Shown: positions 9,136 to 17,758 of the stretch, one piece after another
Position numbering within the stretch: position 1 is the first letter of the stretch
Layout: every line of letters starts with the position of its first letter
Source: Nodosilinea sp. E11
Lineage (GTDB): Bacteria; Cyanobacteriota; Cyanobacteriia; Phormidesmidales; Phormidesmidaceae
Assembly (NCBI RefSeq): GCF_032813545.1
Contig: NZ_CP136520.1
Span: forward strand, 3,714,001-3,778,000
DNA length: 64,000 nt
Reading direction: 5' to 3'
Notes under the pieces: generated by a model
The model's input: the letters and a program-made list of their open reading frames with translations, nothing else
The model's database searches: none
Told to the model about the DNA's origin: nothing
Position numbers and translations under genes: made by a program

Positions 9136-10608
9136 CTAATTGCCCTGGGTAACGTTGTAGATTTGATAGCGCTCTTCAATCAGGCGATCGACATCCTCGG
9201 CGGCCAGACGCTTAACGTAGTTGAGCTTAAATTCTTCGAGGAAATTCACCACCAAGGCTTCCAGTTCCTCAATGTTTTCATTTTCCTTGAGCTGAATTTT
9301 GAACGTTTCGGTGAGTTTGTCGATTAGCGCCTGGGTTTTCTCACCACCGGCCTGGTTTTCGAGGGATCCTTTAACCGCGCTATAGAGGTTAGCCGATAGT
9401 TGGGCGACCACCTGCTGGGCCACCTGGTCGGGCAGGTTACCAATACCAGGGAGTTGCCGAAACCCCTGGTAACCGGGAGCCCGGTCAAAGGCTTGAGTGA
9501 CGGTGTGCTTGAGCAGATCATCGACTTCTGGCTTGACCTGGGGCAGCACGTTATAGACCGTCAGGGCGGCCAGGCGTTGGGCCAGCACCTCAAGATCGTT
9601 CATGCCGCTGACATCGATATAGCGCCGGTTTGAGGCCGGTTCGAGCAGGGTCTGAGTTAGGCTACCGTCGCGAATGAGCGCCTGCATCTGGTCAATAATG
9701 CGCAGTACCACGATCTCGGTGACTTCTACGGCTACCTGACTGATCACAAATCGGCTAATGCTGTTCTGAATGGGGTCGAGGTTAATTAAATTCGACTGGT
9801 TGATGCGAATGGTGGTAGGGATCAGGCGAGACAGCGCTAACCAGGGCAACCTCAGGGCGCTAAAGGGAATGATCAGCAGCAGGTCGTACCAGCGCCAGAG
9901 CATGGCATCGCGCCAGGTGAAGTTTTTATAGCGGCGATCGAGGTAGATACTGCGGGCCAGTAGCTCTAAGCCAAACAGCAGGTTAAACCAAATATCGATG
10001 CGCCAGAAGCGGTCTTTAAAGCCCCCATGAACGGCGATGTGGCGAAAAAAATTAGTCTCCATTAAGGGGCGAATTTCGCTGTTGAAAAACGCGATCTCTG
10101 TGGGGAAGCCCGCCTGGCCCAAGTGAGCAACTTCCCAAAATTCGGTAAACGCGTCGGTGGCAGATTCATTGTCCATGCGATCGCGCATATTGTTCTTAAT
10201 CCGTTCCAGGTTGCCTGACCGATTGGCGATTTGAAAAGGATTTTCAGCAATCATGGCGGCACTTTGCTGCTGGAGATCGGCCAAGATCGCCTGGGCCGCT
10301 GGGGAGGTCAGCCCGGTTTGTGACACCTGTTGCTCGAGTTGATCGACGGTTGCTAAGTAGTTGGCGGTAAATCGGTGAGGTTCAATGCCTTTAAAGGTTT
10401 CACCGTACCAAGTTGTCAACTCGGGCAAAAACCGCAGGTATAAATCGCGCAGCGGAATATAGCTGAGATCGCCAATCACCAACGCCAGGTTAAGCAGCGC
10501 CACTGTGGCCATGAGGCGCTCAAACCAAAGCGATTTGGTGCGGCGGGCATCGAACTTAGAAAATTCGCGGCGGTTAGCCGATTTGCGGGGGCGAGATAGG
10601 GCAGCCAT
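9136..10608 (-). CDS. Conserved integral membrane protein, unknown
   Basis: A 490-residue protein from the ATG at 10608 (the frame opens 11 codons earlier, to 10641). A basic N-terminus is followed by a membrane span (about 33-50, LMATVALLNLALVIGDLSYI), a soluble helical region (about 60-200), two or more spans at about 205-260 (WFNLLFGLELLARSIYL, WYDLLLIIPFSALRLPWL) and a long, mostly helical C-terminal domain with coiled-coil character (KIQLKENENIEELEALVVNF). The arrangement is somewhat reminiscent of ion-channel voltage-sensor pairs with an arginine-rich segment (LSRLIPTTIRINQSN), but no pore motif is visible. It is divergent from the alpha/beta hydrolase. I believe it is widespread in cyanobacteria, but I have no name for it. 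Confidence 0.7.
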   Translation of the reverse strand: MAALSRPRKSANRREFSKFDARRTKSLWFERLMATVALLNLALVIGDLSYIPLRDLYLRFLPELTTWYGETFKGIEPHRFTANYLATVDQLEQQVSQTGLTSPAAQAILADLQQQSAAMIAENPFQIANRSGNLERIKNNMRDRMDNESATDAFTEFWEVAHLGQAGFPTEIAFFNSEIRPLMETNFFRHIAVHGGFKDRFWRIDIWFNLLFGLELLARSIYLDRRYKNFTWRDAMLWRWYDLLLIIPFSALRLPWLALSRLIPTTIRINQSNLINLDPIQNSISRFVISQVAVEVTEIVVLRIIDQMQALIRDGSLTQTLLEPASNRRYIDVSGMNDLEVLAQRLAALTVYNVLPQVKPEVDDLLKHTVTQAFDRAPGYQGFRQLPGIGNLPDQVAQQVVAQLSANLYSAVKGSLENQAGGEKTQALIDKLTETFKIQLKENENIEELEALVVNFLEEFKLNYVKRLAAEDVDRLIEERYQIYNVTQGN

Positions 10609-10743
10609 AGTCGCGGACTCAAGTGCATTCCTCTGCAACAATGCCTGGTCTTCGGCCTTTTGTCATCCTTACCAAGCTGGTTCTGCTCAGATTCGCTACC
10701 ATCATTATTAACATTTGTTTACAAGGCTGTTCGCGAACCTCCT

Positions 10744-11661
10744 ATGACCGCCGCCCTTTCTTCCTCCGATCGCTCCCAACTCACCTATTGGCCCTGGCGT
10801 GACCAGGCGATTCACTACGTCGTAGCCGGGGATGCTCACGATTCCCGGCCCCCTCTGCTGCTGGTCCATGGGTTCGGTGCCTCGACCGACCACTGGCGCA
10901 AAAATATTGAGGGGCTCAGGGCCGACTTTCAGGTGTGGGCGATTGATCTGCTTGGCTTTGGGCGATCGGCTAAGCCCGACTGGCAGTACAGCGGTGACCT
11001 GTGGCAAGCTCAACTCCACGAGTTCATTACTGAGGTGATTGGTCGCCCGGTGGTGCTGGCGGGCAATTCTTTGGGGGGCTATGCGTCGCTCTGCGTAGCG
11101 GCCAACCACCCCGAATCTGCTGCTGGGCTGGTGCTGCTCAACAGTGCCGGGCCGTTTTCTACCCCGGCACAAACCCCGCCCCCGCCCCCCAACCCGATCG
11201 CCAAAGCTATTCAATCGCTCATGCTTCAGCCCCTGCCCAGTTGGCTGCTGTTTCAGTACGTGCGCCAGCCCGCCACCATTCGCCGCACCCTCAAGCAGGT
11301 GTACCTGGACCAAACTGCGATCACCGACCAACTGGTCGAAGACATTCGCCGTCCCGCCCTCGACCCTGGTGCCCCCAGAGTATTTGCCTCGGTGTTTAAG
11401 TCGCGCCAGGGCGAAAAGGTCGATGAACTGCTGCAAAAGCTCTCTTGCCCCCTGCTGATGCTCTGGGGCGAAGGCGACCCCTGGATGAACTGCCGGGCGA
11501 AAGGGGCCCAGTTTCGTCAGTACTATCCCGCTCTGAGCGAACATTACCTGCAAGCGGGCCACTGCCCCCATGACGAGGTGCCTGACCAGGTGAACGGGCT
11601 ACTGCGCGAGTGGGTATTGGGAACGGTAGGTGTGCGGGTGGATGAGATGGCGGGTGGATGA
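10744..11661 (+). CDS. Alpha/beta fold hydrolase
   Basis: Serine hydrolase of 305 residues from ATG 10744; the open frame upstream overlaps the divergent gene's leader and lacks family similarity. The oxyanion motif LLLVHGFGASTDHW (about 38-51), nucleophile elbow GNSLGG with Ser109, an acid in LLMLWGEGDPW (about Asp246) and His about 272 in AGHCPHDEVP complete the triad. Cyanobacterial relatives are often annotated as MenH-like or chlorophyllase-like esterases, but the substrate cannot be read from sequence. The last residues GVRVDEMAGG come from a 16-base tandem duplication that also supplies the stop codon. Confidence 0.88.
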   Translation: MTAALSSSDRSQLTYWPWRDQAIHYVVAGDAHDSRPPLLLVHGFGASTDHWRKNIEGLRADFQVWAIDLLGFGRSAKPDWQYSGDLWQAQLHEFITEVIGRPVVLAGNSLGGYASLCVAANHPESAAGLVLLNSAGPFSTPAQTPPPPPNPIAKAIQSLMLQPLPSWLLFQYVRQPATIRRTLKQVYLDQTAITDQLVEDIRRPALDPGAPRVFASVFKSRQGEKVDELLQKLSCPLLMLWGEGDPWMNCRAKGAQFRQYYPALSEHYLQAGHCPHDEVPDQVNGLLREWVLGTVGVRVDEMAGG

Positions 11662-11665
11662 GATG
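11634..11665 (+). repeat. Tandem duplication, 2 x 16 bp
   Basis: The unit GCGGGTGGATGAGATG occurs at 11634-11649 and again at 11650-11665. The second copy contains the TGA stop of the alpha/beta hydrolase (11659-11661). The core GGGTGGAT resembles the octamer arrays around dppBC. Confidence 0.9.
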
Positions 11666-11696
11666 GCGTGGGGGGCTTGGCCTAGTAGGCTGGATT

Positions 11697-12293
11697 TTAG
11701 GGAGACAGCTGAGCTTCTAGGGCTGGCAGATCGGCTTTGAGAAAGACGGCCATGCGGCCTAAGTAGGCGGTACCGGCGCGATCGTAGGCGATCTCTTGCC
11801 AGTAGGCAAAGCGATCGCCCTCGCGCAATTCTCCCCGGAGCACTACGTTCTCGCCAGGAGCCGGTCTAGCGCCCCGAGGGGGATAGCGCAGTAGCACTGC
11901 GGCCTGTCGGTAGTCATTAAAAATTTCTTGCCCATAGATCGCTCGCAGCGACTCGTCGAGGCGCTCTGGCGTGATCGGGTTAGCGTGGTCCACAACGCTA
12001 AAGCGCTCGGTGCGAATCTGGCGACGGTCGATGGCAGGGCTGACGCCGCTGACCGGAAACACCGATGCCTGAAAAGTGAACCGTTGCCCCGGTGCAATTA
12101 AACGATTGATCGCCAGTCGCTCTCTGGCCGCAGGGCGTAGGGTAGTGTTGTTGCGAATCCAGGTTTCGGCCAGGGTAGTGGTCTGGCCCGGAATTGCCCA
12201 GGTCGGTTGAGCTGCGATCGCAAGAGCGGCCAGGGTTAGAGAGCTACTCCTTACCATTGCCCAGCTCAGCCCACGCCTAAACCCTATTGCCAT
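11697..12293 (-). CDS. Small exported protein, function unknown
   Basis: 198 residues from the ATG at 12293 (MAIGFRRGLSWAMV). An N-terminal signal peptide (about 1-33) ends near QPTWAIPG. The mature part is beta-rich with short Arg/Pro motifs (RYPPRGARPAPGENVVLRGE, GTAYLGRMAVFLK) and no cysteines or enzymatic motif I recognise. The longer start at 12380 would begin inside a strong hairpin and is unlikely. It follows moeB on the same strand but is separated from it by the hairpin at 12356-12390, so it may have its own promoter. Confidence 0.7.
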   Translation of the reverse strand: MAIGFRRGLSWAMVRSSSLTLAALAIAAQPTWAIPGQTTTLAETWIRNNTTLRPAARERLAINRLIAPGQRFTFQASVFPVSGVSPAIDRRQIRTERFSVVDHANPITPERLDESLRAIYGQEIFNDYRQAAVLLRYPPRGARPAPGENVVLRGELREGDRFAYWQEIAYDRAGTAYLGRMAVFLKADLPALEAQLSP

Positions 12294-12355
12294 CGCCCTA
12301 CCTCTCAAGGAACCCGTGCCCGATGATAACAACTCTGGACTAGAACGAATCAACA

Positions 12356-12390
12356 GAATGCCCCGGTGGATGATCTCCATCGGGGCATTC
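12356..12390 (-). terminator. Strong hairpin between moeB and downstream gene
   Basis: GAATGCCCCG pairs with CGGGGCATTC, extended by GTGGA/TCCAT around a five-base loop. No T-run follows on either strand, so termination is likely but unproven. Confidence 0.5.
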
Positions 12391-12457
12391 TATGAGGCAG
12401 GTTAAGGGGGCGATCGCCTAGCAGGTCATGCCCAAAGACAGGCTGTGCTATAGACGC

Positions 12458-13630
12458 CTAGTATTCAGGCACCGAGGGATCAACCTCTCGGCTCCAGGCC
12501 GCGATGCCGCCTTTCACATTGGTGCCCTCAATGCCGTGCTGCTTGAGAATGCCCAGGGCCTTAGCCGATCGCCCACCCATCTTGCAATGCACAATCAGCC
12601 GGTGGCCGTTCGCTAGACTTTTTACTTTGTCGACGCCATCGCCGTTCTCAATGTCGGGCAGAGGTACCAGCACAGAGCCGGGGATGCGGGCAATTTCGTA
12701 CTCGTTGGGGTTGCGAACATCGAGCAGCACCACGTTGTCGTCGCCGCTGTCGAGCACCTGTTTAAGTTCGGCAACAGTCATTTCAGCGATCTCAGCCAAC
12801 TCCTTCTCTGCCTCCATACGCGCCTGGGGAATACCGCAAAATTCTTCGTAATCGATCAGCCCTTCGATCACCGGACGCACTGGGTTAGGACGCAGCTTTA
12901 GCTCTCTAAAGGTCATTTCTAGAGCGTTATAGAGCAGCAGCCGACCGCTGAGGGTTTTGCCTGTGCCCAAAATGACTTTAATGGTCTCGTTCGCCTGAAT
13001 CACGCCGATGATGCCCGGCAGCACGCCCAATACACCGCCCTCAGCACAGGAGGGCACCAGCCCCGGCGGCGGCGGCTCGGGGTAGAGATCGCGGTAGTTG
13101 GGGCCGTCTTGGTAGTTGAAGACTGTGGCCTGGCCCTCAAACCGGAAGATCGAACCGTAAACGTTGGGCTTGTTCAGCAGTACGCAGGCGTCGTTGACCA
13201 GGTAGCGGGTGGGGAAGTTGTCGGTGCCGTCAACTACCACATCGTAGGGTTCGAAAATGCCCAGAGCGTTTTCGGCGCTGAGGCGAGTCTCGTAGAGGTC
13301 GACCTGGCAGTGGGGGTTAATTTCGAGAATGCGGCTTTTGGCCGACTCAATCTTGGGTTTGCCCACCCACGACTCACTATGAATCACCTGGCGGTGCAGG
13401 TTTGACTGATCGACTGTGTCAAAATCGACAATGCCAATGCGGCCAATGCCGGCGGCGGCCAAATACAGCAACAGCGGCGACCCTAAGCCCCCCGTGCCTA
13501 CACAGAGCACGCTGGCGGCCTTGAGCTTTTTCTGCCCGTCGAGGCCCACCTCCGGCAGAATAATGTGGCGGGAGTAGCGCTCGTACTCCTCTTTAGTTAG
13601 CTGAATGTCGTCCAGGTTTGGGTTGAGCAT
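12458..13630 (-). CDS. moeB: E1-like adenylyltransferase with rhodanese domain (MoeB/ThiF)
   Basis: Activates the C-terminal glycine of a ubiquitin-like sulfur carrier (MoaD, ThiS or CysO type) by adenylation; the rhodanese domain can supply sulfur. The start at ATG 13630 gives 390 residues. The nucleotide loop GTGGLGSPLLLYLAAAGIG (46-64), DFDTVDQSNLHRQ and VVDGTDNFPTRY are classic. The conserved Cys is Cys195 in PSCAEGGVLGVLPG. The rhodanese domain (about 285-390) has Cys349 in VHCKMGGRSAKA. The two CXXC zinc pairs of E. coli MoeB are not present. It follows a JAMM peptidase gene by 75 bases, matching the known sulfur-carrier activation/processing pairing. Whether it serves molybdopterin, thiamine or cysteine synthesis is not decided here. 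Confidence 0.88.
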   Translation of the reverse strand: MLNPNLDDIQLTKEEYERYSRHIILPEVGLDGQKKLKAASVLCVGTGGLGSPLLLYLAAAGIGRIGIVDFDTVDQSNLHRQVIHSESWVGKPKIESAKSRILEINPHCQVDLYETRLSAENALGIFEPYDVVVDGTDNFPTRYLVNDACVLLNKPNVYGSIFRFEGQATVFNYQDGPNYRDLYPEPPPPGLVPSCAEGGVLGVLPGIIGVIQANETIKVILGTGKTLSGRLLLYNALEMTFRELKLRPNPVRPVIEGLIDYEEFCGIPQARMEAEKELAEIAEMTVAELKQVLDSGDDNVVLLDVRNPNEYEIARIPGSVLVPLPDIENGDGVDKVKSLANGHRLIVHCKMGGRSAKALGILKQHGIEGTNVKGGIAAWSREVDPSVPEY

Positions 13631-13705
13631 GGCCTCGGCAGAAAAAGTGTGGCGGTAAAAACAAAAAACGGCCTGGGGCACGACCGCTTTTTACATCATT
13701 TCAGC

Positions 13706-14254
13706 TTAGGACAAGAATGGGGCTTTGTTGGCAGATGATCCAATCATTTTCACAGGCTCAGGCTGAAACTGATGTTGGCCGTCGAGTCGCCAGCTTTTGA
13801 GGTCAACGACTTGGCCCTGTCTCACTGAAGCAATGATATAGGAGTAAACGGGCCAGGCTAGGGTGCGATCGCACTCCGATGGAATCGCTGGGTGGTCTGG
13901 GTGAGAATGGTAAATACCCACGATCTCCAGCCCCTGCTCTCTAGTCGAGCGCTGGACTTGCAGCATCACTGCCGGATCGATCCAGTAGCGATCGCCAACA
14001 CTATGAGCCTCACCAGGGGCCTGACTATCCTGCCCCTGGGCATCGGTGTAGCTCAACAGCGAGGGCTCCCAGGCGTTGTCTGTGGCCACCACCGCCGTCA
14101 CCACTCGATGGGTTTCTATCGCTGGGGCAGAGCCCATAGTTGCGGCAAAAAACCGCTGCCCCACCAGCAGGCCGCAGCACTCCTGGGGGTAGCTAGCCGC
14201 CGCCGCTCGGGCGATCGCCTGGAGACAATCTGAAGCTATCCGCAGTTCAGCCAT
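13706..14254 (-). CDS. M67 family JAMM/MPN metallopeptidase (Mec+-like)
   Basis: Zinc isopeptidase fold of the JAB1/MPN family. The full JAMM signature is present: Glu25 (QECCGLL), His116 and His118 (YHSHPDHP), Ser126 and Asp129 (PSECD). Bacterial members next to E1-like genes cleave residues from the C-terminus of ubiquitin-like sulfur carriers, as Mec+ does on CysO-cysteine. The 182-residue length fits, with an insert around residues 60-90. It lies 28 bases after the TolC-like gene and 75 bases before moeB, all on the minus strand. No ubiquitin-like partner gene is visible nearby. Confidence 0.88.
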   Translation of the reverse strand: MAELRIASDCLQAIARAAAASYPQECCGLLVGQRFFAATMGSAPAIETHRVVTAVVATDNAWEPSLLSYTDAQGQDSQAPGEAHSVGDRYWIDPAVMLQVQRSTREQGLEIVGIYHSHPDHPAIPSECDRTLAWPVYSYIIASVRQGQVVDLKSWRLDGQHQFQPEPVKMIGSSANKAPFLS

Positions 14255-14282
14255 GAGGTCGCCCGTGGCACTATAGGCTCCC

Positions 14283-15959
14283 CTAGAGCCCCTCGGGGCT
14301 GTCTAGATTGCTGATTGAACGCTCTAGGCGGGCCAGGGCGCGGTTGTAGTTGAGCACCGCCGTCACCAGGTTACCCTCAGCTTCGGTGAGATCGCGAATG
14401 GCATTGATCACCTCTAGCTGAGTGCCAACCCCCGCATTAAACCGCAGGTTAGCCAGATCCAGCGCCTCAATGGCCTGGTTCACCGCCACAGACGCGGTAT
14501 CAATATTAGACTGGTTGGCCACGAGGGTGTAATAGGCCTCTTCTACCTCAATGCGAATGGTGTTGCGAGCGTCTTCAAACTCGGCCTCATCGATTTGAAT
14601 ATCGACCTCGCTCTGAGCCGCCCTGGCCCTGGCCCCACCGCCGTCAAACAGCCGCCAGTTGAGCTGTGCCCCCACCGAGAACCCATCATTGATACTAGAG
14701 CCCACCCCGGTGGTCGACGTCAGCAAGCTTTGCACCCCGTACTGGCCAAAGACACCCAAACGGGGCCGCAGGGCCGCCAGATTAGCCTGGCGCTGGGCCT
14801 CGTTGAATTCTCGCTGAACCAAAAACTGCTCTAGCTCAGCCCGATTTTGGTAAGCCAGCACAATGCTTTCTTCTAGCGAGAGCGGCCAAGCCCCAGCAAT
14901 ATTGACAGCCAAGGTAGTGAGATCGATGGAGGGCTGAATATTGAGCCGACGAGCCAGCTGCCGCTGGGAAATTTGCCGCTGGCTCAGGGCCTGGGTCAAG
15001 GTTTGGCGAGCATTGGCCACCTGCACCTCGGCTTGCAGCACGTCAAAGCGGGTTCCTACCCCGACTTCTTCGCGCAGCTGCGTGTCGCTGAGGTTGCGCT
15101 CGGCGGCGGTTAAAAACGCCTGATTGATGCGAATTTGCTCGATCGCCTCCTGCACCGCATAGTAGTCAGTAATGGTGGCTAGCCGCAGTTCTTCGCGGGT
15201 TTGCTCTACCTGAATCTCAGCCAGACGCACCTGCCGCTCGGCTGACCGAATGCGGGCCGCTCGCTCCCCAGATAAGCCCAGATCGTACTCGGTTCTGAGG
15301 TTGCCTGAGAGGGTGGTGCTGGTAGAGTCACCGCCGCCCCCCAGCCCCCCGCCGGGAGAAGATTGATTAGTGGTTGTGAGGCTGCTGCCGAGGTCTAGGG
15401 TGGGCAGCAGCGAAGACCGCTCTGCCCGTAGCCCTGCCTGGGTGCGATCGAGCTGGAGCAGCGCAATTCGCAGCTGCTCACTGTTGCGGTAGGCCAAATC
15501 AATCGCCGTCTCTAGAGAAAGCGGCTGAGTCCCTAGGATCTCAACTTCCTCTGGGCGGGTAGGCACCAGCAGCGGATTGGGATCAGGTTCTAGATAATCG
15601 GGCGGCGTTTCAAACCCCTGCTCAGTAGGGCGCTCCGACTGGGGCAAAGCAGGTCCGGTCCGCTGTCCTTGTCTAAGGGGGGTCGATCCCTCGCTATCGA
15701 CAGATAAGGGCAACGCTTCCTCGCCGGGCTCCAACCCCAAGGTATTGACTTCGCGGGGCATCCTATTAGTCTCAACCGAGGGAAATGTAGGACTATCTAA
15801 AGCCTCAGATTCGACCTGGGCAAGGTTGGCCTCCGACGATGCTTCAGTCGAGGTGAGCGAATCAGGGGCAGCCAGCCCCGCCGTCGCCCAACCCGATAGA
15901 GTAATGCCCAAGCTTAGCGGTATAAGACAACGGCAGTAGGAGTAAAGCATAGGCACCAT
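14283..15959 (-). CDS. TolC family outer membrane efflux protein
   Basis: Trimeric outer-membrane channel for type I secretion or drug efflux. The 558-residue precursor has a signal peptide (about 1-31, ending ATAGLAAPD), a Pro/Glu-rich linker (about 35-140) typical of cyanobacterial TolC homologues, and two outer membrane efflux repeats (about 145-345 and 360-550) of long coiled helices with small beta turns. The linker may contact peptidoglycan. Only 28 bases separate it from the JAMM peptidase, but I see no functional connection. No inner-membrane pump or adaptor gene is adjacent, so its partners are encoded elsewhere. Confidence 0.9.
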   Translation of the reverse strand: MVPMLYSYCRCLIPLSLGITLSGWATAGLAAPDSLTSTEASSEANLAQVESEALDSPTFPSVETNRMPREVNTLGLEPGEEALPLSVDSEGSTPLRQGQRTGPALPQSERPTEQGFETPPDYLEPDPNPLLVPTRPEEVEILGTQPLSLETAIDLAYRNSEQLRIALLQLDRTQAGLRAERSSLLPTLDLGSSLTTTNQSSPGGGLGGGGDSTSTTLSGNLRTEYDLGLSGERAARIRSAERQVRLAEIQVEQTREELRLATITDYYAVQEAIEQIRINQAFLTAAERNLSDTQLREEVGVGTRFDVLQAEVQVANARQTLTQALSQRQISQRQLARRLNIQPSIDLTTLAVNIAGAWPLSLEESIVLAYQNRAELEQFLVQREFNEAQRQANLAALRPRLGVFGQYGVQSLLTSTTGVGSSINDGFSVGAQLNWRLFDGGGARARAAQSEVDIQIDEAEFEDARNTIRIEVEEAYYTLVANQSNIDTASVAVNQAIEALDLANLRFNAGVGTQLEVINAIRDLTEAEGNLVTAVLNYNRALARLERSISNLDSPEGL

Positions 15960-16165
15960 GGGCTATCACTAGCAAAATCGAGTCACCAACGGGAAAAATG
16001 GAAATTTTCTACCCCTAGCTTTTTAGCATATCGGCATCTGACCTAAGCTCACCTGGCTCAACGCAATCTATACCCTCAGGCACAGGCGAAATTATTCCCC
16101 TAGCCAGAAGAATTGATCAAAGAATTTTCAGTTCATAGCTTAACAAACTAAACGGTTTAGTACAA

Positions 16166-17599
16166 TCAATTGGGTGCCCAGTACCCTGCCGCAGGCTGCA
16201 AATCAGCAAACGGCTGCTGGGGTAGCTCGCCGCAGCAGGCCATGATCAGAGCGTCTGTGTCATCCACGGGCAGGATTGGGCAACCGAGGCGTTGGCTGAC
16301 CTCAGCCACGCTCATGTCGTCGAGAAATAATGTTGCTTGGGGATCGCCCGAGTCGCTGGGCTTGAGCATGACTGAGGGCAGCAATAGGGCATCGCCTAGG
16401 GGGTGGGGCTGAGACGGGTCACTGGGCAGGTCGGACAACGCAAGCAGCAGGTCATGGCCTGTCAAGAGTCCTGTTACCGTTAGGTCGCGCCCCCAATAGT
16501 CGCTGGCTAAAGCCGCTAGGCGCACGGTCAACCCCTCTACCCGATTGAGGCGGTCAACCATGGGCTGAAAGGCATGTTCGACAGCATTGCCGACCACCCA
16601 GGTCAGGGTGCGGGGCGGACTTACCGCTGTTGGTAGGAGTGCCGCCGCCGACTGCTCAAACGCCTTCAAAAACTGACGAATAGAGCCTACCCCATTGCCC
16701 AGCTGAGGATAGTCTTCGTAGTGGCTTTCGGTGGGCACGTTCTGCTGGGCGATCAAAAACCACTCGTCGGCCAGCCATACAAAATTGGTGCCGAAGCGCT
16801 GCTGGCAATCGGCTTGGAAGGCCTGCACCTGGGCAATCACCTGCTGAGCCTGGGCCGGGCTAACCGGGCTCAACTCATCCCCGGGTGGCCGAAACCGGGT
16901 CAATCCTACGGGCACCACCGCTGCTGAGGCGACCGCAGGTATCTCGCCCTCGTGAAATCGGGCTAAATCTCGCAGGGTAGTTTGCAGGTGATCCCCATCG
17001 TTGATGCCGGGGCAGACCACCACCTGGGCGTGAATCTGCAAGCGCTGCTCCTGAAACCAGGCCAGCTGAGCTAAAATCTGCCCCGCCCGGGCGTTTTTGA
17101 GCAAGCGCGATCGCACCTCGGGCTCGGTCGCATGCACCGATACATACAGGGGCGACAGTCGCAGTTGAGCAATGCGTTCCCACTCCTGAGGCAATAGGTT
17201 GGTGAGCGTCAGATAGCTGCCGTAGAGAAAGCTGAGGCGGTAGTCGTCGTCTTTGAGATACAGGGTGCCACGCTTGCCCGGAGGCTGCTGATCGATAAAA
17301 CAAAACGGGCAGGCGTTGTTGCACTGCATGAGTCCATCAAACAGCGCAGTCTCAAACTCTAAGCCCAAATCTTCGTCGATATCTTTCTCGATCTCGACCC
17401 GGTGAGTTTTACCGTGGCCATCGAGCACCTCTAAAGAGAGATCTTCGTCGGCGCAGAGAAAGCGGTAGTCAATTAAATCTCGAGGTTTTTGGCCGTTGAT
17501 GGCCACGAGGGCATCCCCCGGCTCAAACCCAATCTCTTCGGCGATGGAATTGGGCAGCACGGCGGTGATGCGGGCGGGACGAATGGCCTGGGTGCCCAT
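16166..17599 (-). CDS. PDZ-radical SAM protein (DUF512 / TIGR03279 type)
   Basis: 477-residue protein known as a conserved cyanobacterial family whose function is unsettled. An N-terminal PDZ-like domain (about 8-70, ITAVLPNSIAEEIGFEPGDA) precedes a radical SAM core with the cluster motif Cys93-x3-Cys97-x2-Cys100 (CNNACPFCFIDQQPPGKRG). A C-terminal DUF512 region follows (about 280-470), including WLADEWFLIAQ and TGLLTGHDLL. Substrate and reaction are not known. It lies alone between tolC and uppP on the minus strand; a heptamer tandem repeat sits just upstream of its start. Confidence 0.88.
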   Translation of the reverse strand: MGTQAIRPARITAVLPNSIAEEIGFEPGDALVAINGQKPRDLIDYRFLCADEDLSLEVLDGHGKTHRVEIEKDIDEDLGLEFETALFDGLMQCNNACPFCFIDQQPPGKRGTLYLKDDDYRLSFLYGSYLTLTNLLPQEWERIAQLRLSPLYVSVHATEPEVRSRLLKNARAGQILAQLAWFQEQRLQIHAQVVVCPGINDGDHLQTTLRDLARFHEGEIPAVASAAVVPVGLTRFRPPGDELSPVSPAQAQQVIAQVQAFQADCQQRFGTNFVWLADEWFLIAQQNVPTESHYEDYPQLGNGVGSIRQFLKAFEQSAAALLPTAVSPPRTLTWVVGNAVEHAFQPMVDRLNRVEGLTVRLAALASDYWGRDLTVTGLLTGHDLLLALSDLPSDPSQPHPLGDALLLPSVMLKPSDSGDPQATLFLDDMSVAEVSQRLGCPILPVDDTDALIMACCGELPQQPFADLQPAAGYWAPN

Positions 17600-17640
17600 G
17601 GAAGTAACGGTTGAAAATCTGCCCTTCTATAGTAGAGGGT

Positions 17641-17697
17641 GTCGGGTATTGGGTGTTGGGTGTTGGGTGTTGGGTGCAAGGGATAGGGTGTTGGGTA
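17641..17697 (+). repeat. Short tandem repeat, TTGGGTG heptamer
   Basis: Four perfect copies of TTGGGTG at 17649-17676 with degenerate copies on both sides. Heptanucleotide short tandem repeats of this kind are known from intergenic DNA of cyanobacteria. It lies between the uppP stop and the start of the radical SAM gene. Confidence 0.9.
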
Positions 17698-17758
17698 TGC
17701 TGTTCAGCCCTAGCCCAGACGCCATCGACAAAATGTTCCCCTCCCAGCGGCATATTGC

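Noticed and set aside
10708..11571. 287-codon minus-strand frame opposite the alpha/beta hydrolase
   Set aside because: Antisense shadow in GC-rich DNA; the plus strand encodes a complete hydrolase.
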